From contig CP087206.1 in NCBI GenBank assembly GCA_020912385.1, positions 2,108,001 through 2,172,000 on the forward strand: a stretch of DNA of 64,000 nt, given 5' to 3'. Source of the DNA: Neofusicoccum parvum. Lineage: Eukaryota > Ascomycota > Dothideomycetes > Botryosphaeriales > Botryosphaeriaceae. Shown one piece after another: positions 56,101-64,000 of the stretch (position 1 is the first letter of the stretch; each line of letters begins with the position of its first letter). A program made the translations under genes and the position numbers. A model generated the notes under the pieces. The model was not told the DNA's origin. It worked only from the letters and a program-made list of their open reading frames with translations, and searched no databases.

Positions 56101-59100
56101 AGCTCGAGGGAACACCCGAAAGTAAGCTTGAAGAAATGCCAGACGGAGCGCTGACTCCAGACGATAAACTCGAGGGAGCTCCAGATAGCAGGCTTGATGA
56201 GGCGCCAGACGAAACACTGACCCCAGAAGATAGGCTCAACGATGGAGTAACGAGGTTCGTGGGAGCCGAAGGAACGACGGACGAGATGTCGGCACTTGAA
56301 AGCACACTAACCAATGGTGAACTGACAACGGACGGCAAGCTGCTTGAGGGACTACCCAATGAGGCGCTGGTACCCGTAGGGATACTTGCCGACGGAAGTC
56401 CAGATGAGACGCTGGCTCCGGAAGGCAGGTTCGAAGACGGGGCGCTACTTCCAATAGATAGGCTCGGAGACAGAGAACTCACTCCAGCGCTGGTCACAGA
56501 GGATAAGATGGGAGACGAAGCCGAGACTGCCGATGGAACGCTAGCTGTCAGAGCTACTGTTGACAGCAACGAGGACGGAGCCGACGGCGCAGTGCTCAGG
56601 GATCCAAGTGACACGACTGAGGATGCCGACGGGACTGATGTCGACGGAACTGACGCTGACGTGGCTGATGCTGGCGGACTGACAGAGGCGCTGTTCGATA
56701 GACTGGCGCTGCTTTGCAGCACAGCTAAGCTGCTTGCAGAAAGACTGAGGCGAGCGGAAGTCTCGGGATCAAAGGGCACGGAGGTTCCCAGAACGCTCAA
56801 GCTGTTCGACGGAATGCTGATGCGGATCGAAGTCTCGGGATCGAACGGCACGGAGGTTCCTAACACACTCAAGCTGTTCGATGGGAGGCTGAGGCGAACT
56901 GAAGTCTCAGGGTCGAACGGCACAGATGTTCCCAGCACACTCAGGCTGCTCGCCGGAGTGCTGAGGCGGACCGAAGTCTCCGGGTAGAACGGAGCGGAGC
57001 TGACTGCACTGCTTGGTGCGAGCGATGAAGGCACACTGGATCCACTTTGCAGCGAAACCGTCACGGAAGAGCCTCCCGACGACACAAGAGCTGCTGCTGG
57101 CGATGAAGGAACCAGAGCCGAGAGCAGGGAGGAAGCCGCGATGGTAGAGAGGCTCGGCGTCGGCGATGCAGAGGATCCAAAGGTGCTCACCAACGATGAC
57201 AGCGTGTTACGAAGTGTGGTGGTCGATGCTGCTACGCTGGATGACCCTGGAGAGCTCACGATTGGGGACGACGACGATACCGGAAGAAGCGGAGTCAAGC
57301 TGGACAACCCCGACGGAGCTGTGCTGCTAGGAAGCAGAATTGGCGTCAAGCTGGACTGTGCCGATGAAACCGTGTTGCTGGAGAGAGGGCTGCTCAGAAT
57401 TGGCGTCAAGCTTGACACAGAGGGAACCACGCTACTCAGCAGAGCCGTTGGAGTCGAAGACAGCGGCAAACTACTCGAAAGAGCACTGGCAACGCTCGAG
57501 GGAAGACCACTAACGAGCGAGCCCGAACTACTGGCCAGGGAATTACTGGACACAGCGCTGCTCGGGATACCACTGCTCGTAAGAGCGCCAGTAGAAAGGC
57601 TTCCAAGTGCTGAGAGTGCTGAAGGAACCACACTGCTCGGTAGAGTCGTCAATGCCGAAGACAGGAGCACAGAGTTGGATGGCAGCTGCGAAACAGTACT
57701 GGCAACGTTTGACGAAAGACCACTGACCAGCGAGCCGAGGCTGCTGGATAGAGCATTGCTGGAAAGAGCATTGCTGGATTGAGTATTGCTGGAAAGAGCA
57801 TTGCTCGAAATAGCGATGCTGGAAACAGCGCCACTGGAAATAGCAACACTAGAAATAGCGTTGCTTGGAACAGTGTTGCTTGGAATAGTGTTGCTCGGAA
57901 TACTACTGCTCGGAATGCCACTGCTCGAAATGCCACTGCTCGAAATGCCACTGCTCGAGATAGCGCTGCTCGAGATAGCACTACTCCGGATAGCACTACT
58001 CGAGATAGCACTACTCTGGATGGCACTGCTCGGGATACTGATGCTCTGGATACCGCTGCTCGGGATACTGATGCTCTGGATACCGCTGCTCGGGATACTG
58101 CTGCTCTGGATACCGCTGCTGGAGATGCCGCTGCTGGGGATAACGCTGCTCAGAAAACTGCTGCTCGAGATAACGCTGCTCGGGAAATTGCTCCCTGGGA
58201 TACTGCTACTGGGGAGAGCACTGGTCGAAATCCCGCTCAGCACTGAAAGTACTGAAGAAACCGCGCTGCTCGAGAGAGCCGTAAGTGCCGACGATATAGT
58301 CGCGGGATTGGACGACAACGCTGACAGAGCGCTAGCCACGCTTGACGGGAGGCTTGTTGCTACTGTCTGCGCGCTGCTCAAGATCTGGCTGGAAGAGATG
58401 GAGGGTGCCAGCGACTGTTGGCTGGAAACGATGCTGCTCGGGGCCAGAGAAATGCCTGAGGAGGACGTCACACTGCCAACTAATGCTATAGCTTGGGTAC
58501 TAAGCAAACTGGGCAGGGAGGACCCTCCACTACTCGATGACGGCAGTCTCGAAGTCGACAAGGCGTTGGTGCTCGAGGGTCCTGTAGAGATCGATAAGGC
58601 TGAAGATACGGCCAGACTTTGCGATGACGGAAGTGCGGCGCTCGAGGACAGTGCCAGAGGTGTCAATGAGGGAGATGCGCTACTAGGAACTCCAAAGGTT
58701 GAGGATGCTGGTGTCGGCAGAAGAACTGTAGACGTCAACCCGGACGATGAAAGAACATTAGAAGTCAAGGAGAGGGGGGCACTAGAAGAACCAGATGATG
58801 CAGAAAGCGCGGTAGCGCTGGAAGACAAGACAGCAGTGCCTCTCGTAGGCAAACTCGTCGAGACGAACAGGATTCTGCATCCAGGGCTTAGGTATGCACC
58901 CAGAGGATTACCGCACGGAGTGAGCGACGGATTTGCTGCGATTGCGCTGTTAATGAGGTCATTGAGCTGGCATGCGACGTTCTGGACGTTGGATGGAAGC
59001 AGAGCAACGAAATCTGCGGGAGCTGGACAGATTATCTGCAGAGGGTTAGCAGCAACTTGCCGCGGGAGGATCTGACCGCGCGAGTTTCCAAAAACCCCTG

Positions 59101-59185
59101 CATCCTCGGGTCTTGTTGGTGCGCTGGCCACCAGCCGTATCAGTGCCCCCGAGAGGGCGGCAAGAATCGGGTTGGGTGGCTTCAT
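53123..59185 (-). CDS. Giant secreted serine-rich repeat protein (2020 aa, mucin/adhesin-like)
   Basis: One intronless frame with ATG at 59185. Residues ~1-20 form a signal peptide, and LPRQ near residue 40 is a possible Kex2-type site. A small N-terminal domain (~45-105) has four Cys. Then about 1750 residues are almost only Ser, Leu, Ala, Val, Pro, Gly and Thr, in nested tandem repeats: 24-aa units around VPFDPETSVRLS, 10-aa SIPSSGIQSI, 5-aa SSxIS units, and SSLLSGxP units. A C-terminal ~135-residue domain (three Cys, CPKNCGIDPSLIPPPLPFP, then an aromatic YQQTFNYAFY core) ends in TYVAG without a GPI signal. Expected to be heavily O-glycosylated and extracellular or wall-bound. A non-repetitive head and tail around a variable stalk suggests an adhesin. 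Copy number may differ between strains. Confidence 0.85.
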   Translation of the reverse strand: MKPPNPILAALSGALIRLVASAPTRPEDAGVFGNSRGQILPRQVAANPLQIICPAPADFVALLPSNVQNVACQLNDLINSAIAANPSLTPCGNPLGAYLSPGCRILFVSTSLPTRGTAVLSSSATALSASSGSSSAPLSLTSNVLSSSGLTSTVLLPTPASSTFGVPSSASPSLTPLALSSSAALPSSQSLAVSSALSISTGPSSTNALSTSRLPSSSSGGSSLPSLLSTQAIALVGSVTSSSGISLAPSSIVSSQQSLAPSISSSQILSSAQTVATSLPSSVASALSALSSNPATISSALTALSSSAVSSVLSVLSGISTSALPSSSIPGSNFPSSVISSSSFLSSVIPSSGISSSGIQSSSIPSSGIQSISIPSSGIQSISIPSSAIQSSAISSSAIRSSAISSSAISSSGISSSGISSSGIPSSSIPSNTIPSNTVPSNAISSVAISSGAVSSIAISSNALSSNTQSSNALSSNALSSSLGSLVSGLSSNVASTVSQLPSNSVLLSSALTTLPSSVVPSALSALGSLSTGALTSSGIPSSAVSSNSLASSSGSLVSGLPSSVASALSSSLPLSSTPTALLSSVVPSVSSLTPILSSPLSSNTVSSAQSSLTPILLPSSTAPSGLSSLTPLLPVSSSSPIVSSPGSSSVAASTTTLRNTLSSLVSTFGSSASPTPSLSTIAASSLLSALVPSSPAAALVSSGGSSVTVSLQSGSSVPSSLAPSSAVSSAPFYPETSVRLSTPASSLSVLGTSVPFDPETSVRLSLPSNSLSVLGTSVPFDPETSIRISIPSNSLSVLGTSVPFDPETSARLSLSASSLAVLQSSASLSNSASVSPPASATSASVPSTSVPSASSVVSLGSLSTAPSAPSSLLSTVALTASVPSAVSASSPILSSVTSAGVSSLSPSLSIGSSAPSSNLPSGASVSSGLPSASIPTGTSASLGSPSSSLPSVVSSPLVSVLSSADISSVVPSAPTNLVTPSLSLSSGVSVSSGASSSLLSGAPSSLSSGVSAPSGISSSLLSGVPSSLLSGVSSSLPSQSLLSSAPSSLLSSAPSSLLSGVPSSLLSGATSNSLSGAPSSLLSEVSSVLPSGTSSNVLSGAPSTLLSGLSTASGVLSNLPSGVSSSLLSGGPSSLLSGASSLPEVSSLSGASSLPGASSLSGASSSLLSGAPSSLPSGIPSSVLPSASSSLLSGLSTPSVIPSSVPSGIPSSVVSGISAPSGVTSSLASVIPSSILSAVSSSLPSGISSSLSSRIPTSLASSISAPSASVPSALSVPSGSSSASLATVSSVSSVRVSASVSTASGVPSASVPTPTSVVSAPSGVSSVSAPALVSSALSEIGVPSSSALLSSVATSASSLLGTSTRPFTLQPTTLLQSLQQSSVISPSSFVQSSVSGVSIVPSVPPVSNLVSVPSISSQASTASVSPSNVLSSVLAPSLSSAASSLLQTTTNAIPSSSAPSISLSSVVSGPSSLSVIPSSSVISGSSSLPLTSVSLQSSASVLSLPLSSGAPSAQTSTGLPTVASLSSPTSNSSPTIPSAASTASVVSSVSRASSLSSASTLLSSVLSSASVAPSSVLSSASVAPSSVLSSVTVQPSSLLSSATILSSSPLITVPTTLAPTAPTLINVPSVSSVSSSVVAPISSIISSVPIATTSPTFLTLISASSIPGVSTSSAGLQSSGPSSVGLPSVPSSNTPIIGLSSTSLTPLGTPSVSSVGLPSSRVSSVSPAASTSIIGLSSSLPPAGISLVISVGISSVGLPSTGSPSAPGVSTPSVGLPSSATTLTPIVGPLSSSSALVASTPGIFAPTPGLSSSLLPSAGSPSAPSIGLPSTLLPSPSAPSSPGVTAPSAVTPSTAPPSLSLPPLATPSSLGLPSPGLPPLPSSALPSSPTLPALPGTVPGPQCPKNCGIDPSLIPPPLPFPSSPGELASPITSGTIYQQTFNYAFYPNTLVAVDGRVLDPRAGVLSGLLPGGQIAALLCDGLYIGSMVVPYPLAWAAAVEELGIRLPVVLGGAATYVAG
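56750..56990 (-). repeat. 72-bp tandem repeats inside the serine-rich gene
   Basis: About 3.3 copies of a 72-bp unit (24 codons) in frame with the gene. Each carries GTSVPFDPETS or a close variant followed by a Ser/Leu stretch. Copies differ at a few third-codon and first-codon positions. Confidence 0.85.
57890..58125 (-). repeat. 15- and 30-bp tandem repeats inside the serine-rich gene
   Basis: Runs of a 15-bp unit (SSAIS/SSGIS, about 57900-58030) pass into a 30-bp unit (SIPSSGIQSI) repeated about three times at 58031-58122. All copies keep the reading frame. Confidence 0.8.
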
Positions 59186-60091
59186 CTCAATCTGAGAGAA
59201 TGGAAAACGTGGGCACTAATGATTGTGACAATAGTATGAAATCCAAGAGAAGAATTGGCTCGGTGTTTGGCTGTGGAGGGTTGGTTATGGAGCGTTTGTG
59301 TCCTTCTCCTGCACTCCTTTTGTATCCGGACGCGGGCCCAGGTAACTAGAGGTTACGGCGGGCCCCCCATTGCTCTCGCAAATTTGTCCCAGAGACAGCT
59401 GCGTGACTCTCGGTCACCACAGATACTCACGGGGAGCCGCATTCGTTGTGTCTCCATGGCGCCGTGGCCTCTGCGGGGCTCAGTACCCGGGTTCGGAGGA
59501 ACGCATTGGTAACTACAGAGAAGCTGGCATAGCCACATTTTGTGAATCGCATAGTAGTCAGAGGAACTTTCTAATTGGATCATCTGGGTGCTGACCCCTC
59601 CTTGTCCACGCAAGGTGGTTTGCGTCGTTGGCAGACCAACTGCCCCACCACATCGTTATGGCAACGCATTTCTCTCGGCTCTTCACGATCGGGGGTGGAC
59701 ACCCGGTCAAATGAAAAGCTTGTGTCACACGTGCGACTGATAAGTTGCCGCATGGCTTGCCAAGGAGGATAGTTTGATGCTCGATTTCTAGCCGCACTTT
59801 AGCGGGCTTTAATTTACCTCAGAATGTTCCCCTTGAAACACCTTGTCTTGTCCCGAGAAAGATTTCGCACAAGATTGAGGTATTAGCGGCGGTGGTGGTG
59901 GTGAACCAAGAGTATAGCCTCCATTGTATTCAAATTAAACATTCAAACAGAAGGACAAGGAGTAGAGCAGCACTTTCATCTCGCATTACCCCACCAAGAG
60001 TACTCTCGAAAAAGTGTTCAATTGAGGTAAATAAAAATGTAGATAGATTTGGGTTGTCACTGTTCTACAAAGCTCCAGAATTCCAATGCTC
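59186..60091. other. Intergenic upstream of the serine-rich gene
   Basis: About 900 bp without a supported gene. Overlapping short frames on both strands have no domain. Confidence 0.4.
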
Positions 60092-60594
60092 TCATTTCGC
60101 AGCACACTTGTAGCTCTTCGCCTTGTTTGGCCAGTCACCACTGGCAGCACTAAGATCCTCGTGGCCCGGAGAGTCAACACGAATCTCATCACCAGTACAT
60201 CCTTCGTCACTAGGTAGCCGCACCAGAAGTCAGAGACAAGCAACTCGGAAATCTATTGGAAGATCACAATGACTCACGTGAACATGGTGCAGAAGTTATT
60301 GGGGCCAGAGACGGCGGACCTGATGCCATCCTTCTTCATGTCGAATTTGTCCTCGATTGTGTCTACGGTCAAAAATCAGTGCCTTGAACTGGGGATGCAC
60401 ATGTCCAGGAAAATTGACTTACTGCACTCTCCATATGTGATGGGAAAGTAAACACAGGAACCCTCAAACGCGACCCCGTCGCACAGGTACAGACTAGGAT
60501 CGACTGGAAGCTCCACGGGGTCGTTTACGCTCATCTGTGTTGCAACAGCAGGAAGCGCCAAGGAGAGGAGGGAAAGACCGAGACGAGGGATCAT
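60092..60594 (-). CDS. Secreted six-cysteine protein, possible beta/gamma-crystallin-like fold (124 aa)
   Basis: Three exons, 60594-60423, 60362-60278 and 60209-60092, with introns of 60 and 68 nt. Signal peptide residues 1-19 (PAVATQ). Six cysteines occur in the pattern LC...SCVYF...GEC...FCTMF...GCTG...YKC. A turn-rich DEGCTGDE segment and a C-terminal NKAKSYKC resemble small secreted proteins with a crystallin-like Greek-key fold, where paired F/Y-x-D/E-x-x-C-x-G hairpins are diagnostic. Fold assignment is inference; the gene model is strong because three exons join in frame and leave even Cys numbers. Function unknown. Confidence 0.82.
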
Positions 60595-61332
60595 GTTGCT
60601 GGCGTATGAAGTGTGATGGACAGTTTAGAAATCAAGTGAAGGCAAAAGCGCCGATGGATGTGAACCTGGTCCCTTTAATAAGGTTCTTTCTGCAAGGGTC
60701 GCCAGTGTTGACGGTTCGATTTTGCGGTGCGGGAATGCGAATAAGATTTGCAAAATTCAGCTAAGCTCCTCACCACGTTGCCTGGCAAACCTTGAAATGT
60801 TGTTCCTCGCCTCACGACACCGGTAACTGGGATTCACATCACCTATGTATAGTTCGTCAAGCAAGGGCAAGAATGTCATCACCCATTGCAAACGCTGTAT
60901 ACCTAGCAACCCTCTCTCCCAAACCCTTGCTCTCGGGGTTCTCTGCTCCCGTGGCATTCAGGCGTAGCCTAAACGAGAGGAACCGTTAGTTGCCTTCATT
61001 CCACAGCCGTTGAAGCGGGTGGCGGCCCGGCCCGTAGACCCGCCGCTGTGCCGTTCGCAGCTGTTAGCGCGGCTGGGGTGGCATGTCGTCAGGGGAAGGG
61101 CTAAACAAGTATGCTGTGGACGTTTCTAGTGCAAATTAAAGACTCGAATACATTATAAATGAAATAAGTAGCATTAAAAGAAAATTATTAGCTGATGAAC
61201 GAAACCTCACAACGCCTGTCTATTCCCTTTAACGAACAAATGAAATCAAGGAGAATCCAAACACCACCCTAGGGAGCTCTTCAGCCTCAAATTATTACAA
61301 TCTTGTACCCAACCATCTCTCGCATCTCAGCA
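60595..61332. other. Intergenic, no supported gene
   Basis: About 740 bp; the AT-rich part (61130-61260) probably includes the 3' UTR of the hydrolase-ankyrin gene. Confidence 0.4.
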
Positions 61333-64000
61333 CTACTTCCAGAACTTGAGGGAGCGACGCGTATTATTCAGCTTTTCGTGGAGTCGCAAAACTCCAATGA
61401 CCTTCTGCTGAGTCGGATAAGACACATCGTCGTCAAAGCAGAGGCCGTCCCACTTCTTGAGCTGAAGTAGCGAGGGCGACGAGTTGGCTCCATAAGACAG
61501 TAGCAAATTGATCAATGGGATCTTGCCCTCTTTGGCGGCGAGGTGCAGCGGCCGATCTCCGTTGACCGTTTCATGCTCGACGTCAGCCTGGGCATTCAGC
61601 AGCTGCTGAGCCACCTCGACGTGGCCGAACCACGCCGCATAGCAGAGCGCCGTCCATCCGTTTGCATCGGACTCCTCCGGGCTGTTAAAGACCTGGAGCA
61701 GCGCTTGGACTACGTCGGAGTATCCGTTCATGGCCGCGTGCATGAGCGGCATCATGTCGTACGGCCCGGCGGGGAAGTTCCCGCAGAAATCGTCTCCGTC
61801 GTTGAGCAGGACGATGAGCGCCTGGGTGTGCCCGTACTGCGCGGCCAGAGTGAGTGCGGTCTCGCCGTCGGGCTCTTGCGTGGCGTTGATGTCGACGTTG
61901 TAGTCCAGGAGCTGCTGGCACACCTCGGCATGTCCATACTTGGCGGCCAGCATGAGTGCAGTCGGCAGGTACGGATCCGTGGTTTGAGTGACGTCAATGT
62001 AATCTGCCAGAACATTCACAACGTCGAGGTGCCCGTACTCTGACGCGATCATCAGGTGCGTGAAGCCAGATTGTGTCGTGGCGTAAGGATCAGCCCCGTA
62101 CTGGAGGAGTACCTCGGCAGCATCGGCGTGGCCATATCTGGCGGCCAAATAGAGCGCAGTCTCCCCGTCCGGCTGTTGAGCGGTGTTGATGTAAGCTCCG
62201 CTCTGCAGAAGTTTCTTGCATATGTCTGCATGTCCATATTCTGCAGCCATCATGAGCGGGGTTGCCTGCGCAGCTTCGTTGACGTCGGCGTTGTATTGAA
62301 GCAACAGCTCAACAGCCTCAATATTTCCGTTCCTAGATGCACACATCAATGGCGAGTCGTCGTACGAATCGAGAAGATTCGGGTCCGCGTGGTTCTCCAG
62401 CAAAAGGCGCAAGATGTCCTCATCCCCCCGGTCCACTGCGTAGTGCAGTGCTGAGGCATCATCAACACCACCTCGAACGTTGACAAATGCGCCGTGCTCA
62501 AGAAGCGTTGCTACGGTGTCGCGGCGCTGGTGGTCGGTTGCAAGGATAAGAGGATCCTCGCCCTCTCGGTTGCTGCATGTAAGAGAAGCCCCAGCGGCGA
62601 GCATTGTCTTCAACCCATTGTCAAGACCAAATCGGGCGGCAACACAGACTGGCGGATAGCCGTCCTGGTCCAGCATGACAAGGTTCCTCGGGTTCTTGCA
62701 CAGCTCCTTCAGCATCTCAACGTTGGCAGACTTCAGAGCTCTGACCATTTCACTGTCGTGCGGTAGGACCTCAATTGGCCGATCGGACGGCAGGGTCTCT
62801 GTCGGAGATGAGAAAGCCTGATGGGGTGCTGTTCGTTCCTCTCCCATGCGGAGTGGAACAGTGTCCATGCGCCTTCTGAGATTCGGCACATGGGCCTTGC
62901 CTGGCTGTTTACGTTCAACGGGGGGCTCCCAGCGGTGGCGGGCTGACTCGGCCTGGCCTACAGTCTCTGGATCATGCTTGGTTGATTGCTCTGGCTTGGA
63001 TCGCTGCTTCGGATTGCCCTAGGAACTCAATTGTCAGCAGCCTGCGCTGTTGACATGGTCGTGACCTCCACTTACGTGTAAATCCTGTGGACTGGATTCA
63101 TTGGTGGCGACAATCTTTGCATTGCTGAGCAAGGCTGTGCGGATGATGCTCTTGATGTCAGGGTAAATCCCGTTTTCTCCCTTCTTGACCTTTGCTAGCT
63201 GTGAATGATCCATGGACGATGCGATTTTCTTCTCGGTCGGGCCGTGCATTACGGCAGAACTGGGTGCGACCATCATCATTGGCTCTCCTTCCCTCTTCCA
63301 GACACCGTTCTCCTACATTGCTCGTTAGTAAATGCCATGACCAGTCAACACGGAGAGTTCGGCCCTACCTGTACAACGGTCTTTGTCTCCATGGTCTCGT
63401 AGCACGTCAGAATCTCAATCTCTTTCGCAATGGGAATGAAGCGTGCGCTCAGATCCCTCAAGGTCGGAGAATCAGTCTTCAGCTCCGTCACCAGCTGCTG
63501 TGTCACACGCCCTTTCACAAGAGTCTCAAGGATCTTGTAGGAGTCGCTGGCCAGCCCGTTGTGGGGAGCGCCCAGGAAGATGATCGCTCTCACCGGCAGA
63601 CGGTGGCTGTTGAGGCCCTTGGAAGTGACATCTGTAAGAGCCTAGTCAAATTGTAAGTAAACGGTCAAAGACCATGACAAAGGGGTGCCGAGGTACCTTT
63701 TTGATGACCAAGCAGCCCAAGCTGTGGCCGATGAAGATAATCGGTCGGCTTTCACACTGCGAAAGTATAGGTCAGGATTAGCATTCCGATCATTTGTGTG
63801 AAGAACTCACCTTCGCGCCCTCTCTCATGTAGATCAGCCGCTGGAAGAAGGTGTTTGTAAAGTCGGCTAAAATGCTGGTGGATTCATCGGCTTGTAGGTT
63901 CGACTGATATCCCCACGTGAGAATCCGCGCATTCGGAGCATCTTTCGGCAAATAATCCCTGAGCCACATCTGATCTGGAGCGTGTTTCCAGGAGCCAAAG
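61333..64000 (-). CDS. Alpha/beta-hydrolase-ankyrin protein (5' end outside window)
   Basis: Five exons are visible, 64000-63811 (partial), 63756-63697, 63641-63369, 63312-63076 and 63018-61333, with introns of 54, 55, 56 and 57 nt; 814 residues are present. The visible start is an alpha/beta-hydrolase of the DUF676/PGAP1-like type, with LTWGY, the nucleophile elbow GHSLG (exon 2) and FLGAPHNG. A ~230-residue linker (coiled, charged, with KxRSKPEQS) follows; it shows no P-loop. Then about twelve ankyrin repeats (for example TPLMMAAEYGH and TALYLAARYGH) run to a short basic tail, FWK. Fungal STAND/NLR proteins often start with such a hydrolase and end with ankyrins, but carry a NACHT or NB-ARC NTPase between. 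This one appears to lack it. Likely cytoplasmic. Confidence 0.88.

Noticed and set aside
53379..59075. Long plus-strand open frames (up to 429 codons) opposite the serine-rich gene
   Set aside because: They are the reverse complement of Ser/Leu/Ala-rich codons, which rarely gives stops. They have no domains or promoters and are interrupted where the repeat type changes.

Overview
The window is nuclear DNA of a filamentous ascomycete (Pezizomycotina). Most genes are split by 45-76 nt GT-AG introns, and the gene content is fungal: a self-sufficient CYP505-type P450, a GT90 glycosyltransferase, a trichodiene-synthase-fold terpene cyclase, GPI and cell-wall proteins, many small secreted cysteine-rich proteins, and LTR-retrotransposon scars. 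I cannot name the genus. Exon joins were worked out by hand from reading frame and splice sites; every intact multi-exon model below that lies wholly in the window sums to a multiple of three.

Layout. 0-8 kb: the tail of an unknown gene, a DUF7053-like protein, a frameshifted small secreted protein, then a divergent pair (UDP-N-acetylhexosamine-type dehydrogenase on minus, membrane GT2 polysaccharide synthase on plus), and a secreted 8-Cys protein. 8-20 kb: gene-poor, with an unrecognised 608-aa protein, an amidase pseudogene that has lost its catalytic core, and two intact small secreted cysteine-rich genes, one with a cystine-knot-like spacing. 20-30 kb: two solo LTRs around a terpene cyclase, then a lipocalin-like protein, an 8-Cys secreted protein and a P450; this may be a dispersed terpenoid locus. 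31-33 kb: a degenerate secretory lipase.

34-38.4 kb is a compact cell-surface block: an Ecm33/L-domain-like single-pass protein and a duplicated-Cys-module single-pass protein, divergently transcribed, followed by a GPI-type protein with two hevein/CBM18-like modules. 38.4-46 kb is almost gene-free and carries a third solo LTR. 46-52 kb is GC-rich and intact: GT90 and a CYP505 P450-reductase fusion. 53-59 kb is one 2020-codon secreted serine-rich repeat protein. 60-64 kb holds a six-Cys secreted protein and an alpha/beta-hydrolase-ankyrin protein that runs off the right edge.

The strongest candidates for something undescribed are the dehydrogenase/GT2 pair (a possible acidic amino-sugar exopolysaccharide pathway), the hydrolase-ankyrin protein, which looks like an NLR without its NTPase, and the cell-surface block. 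Three solo LTRs, each with a perfect 5-bp target duplication, and several broken genes mark the 13-40 kb stretch as the most actively rearranged part.
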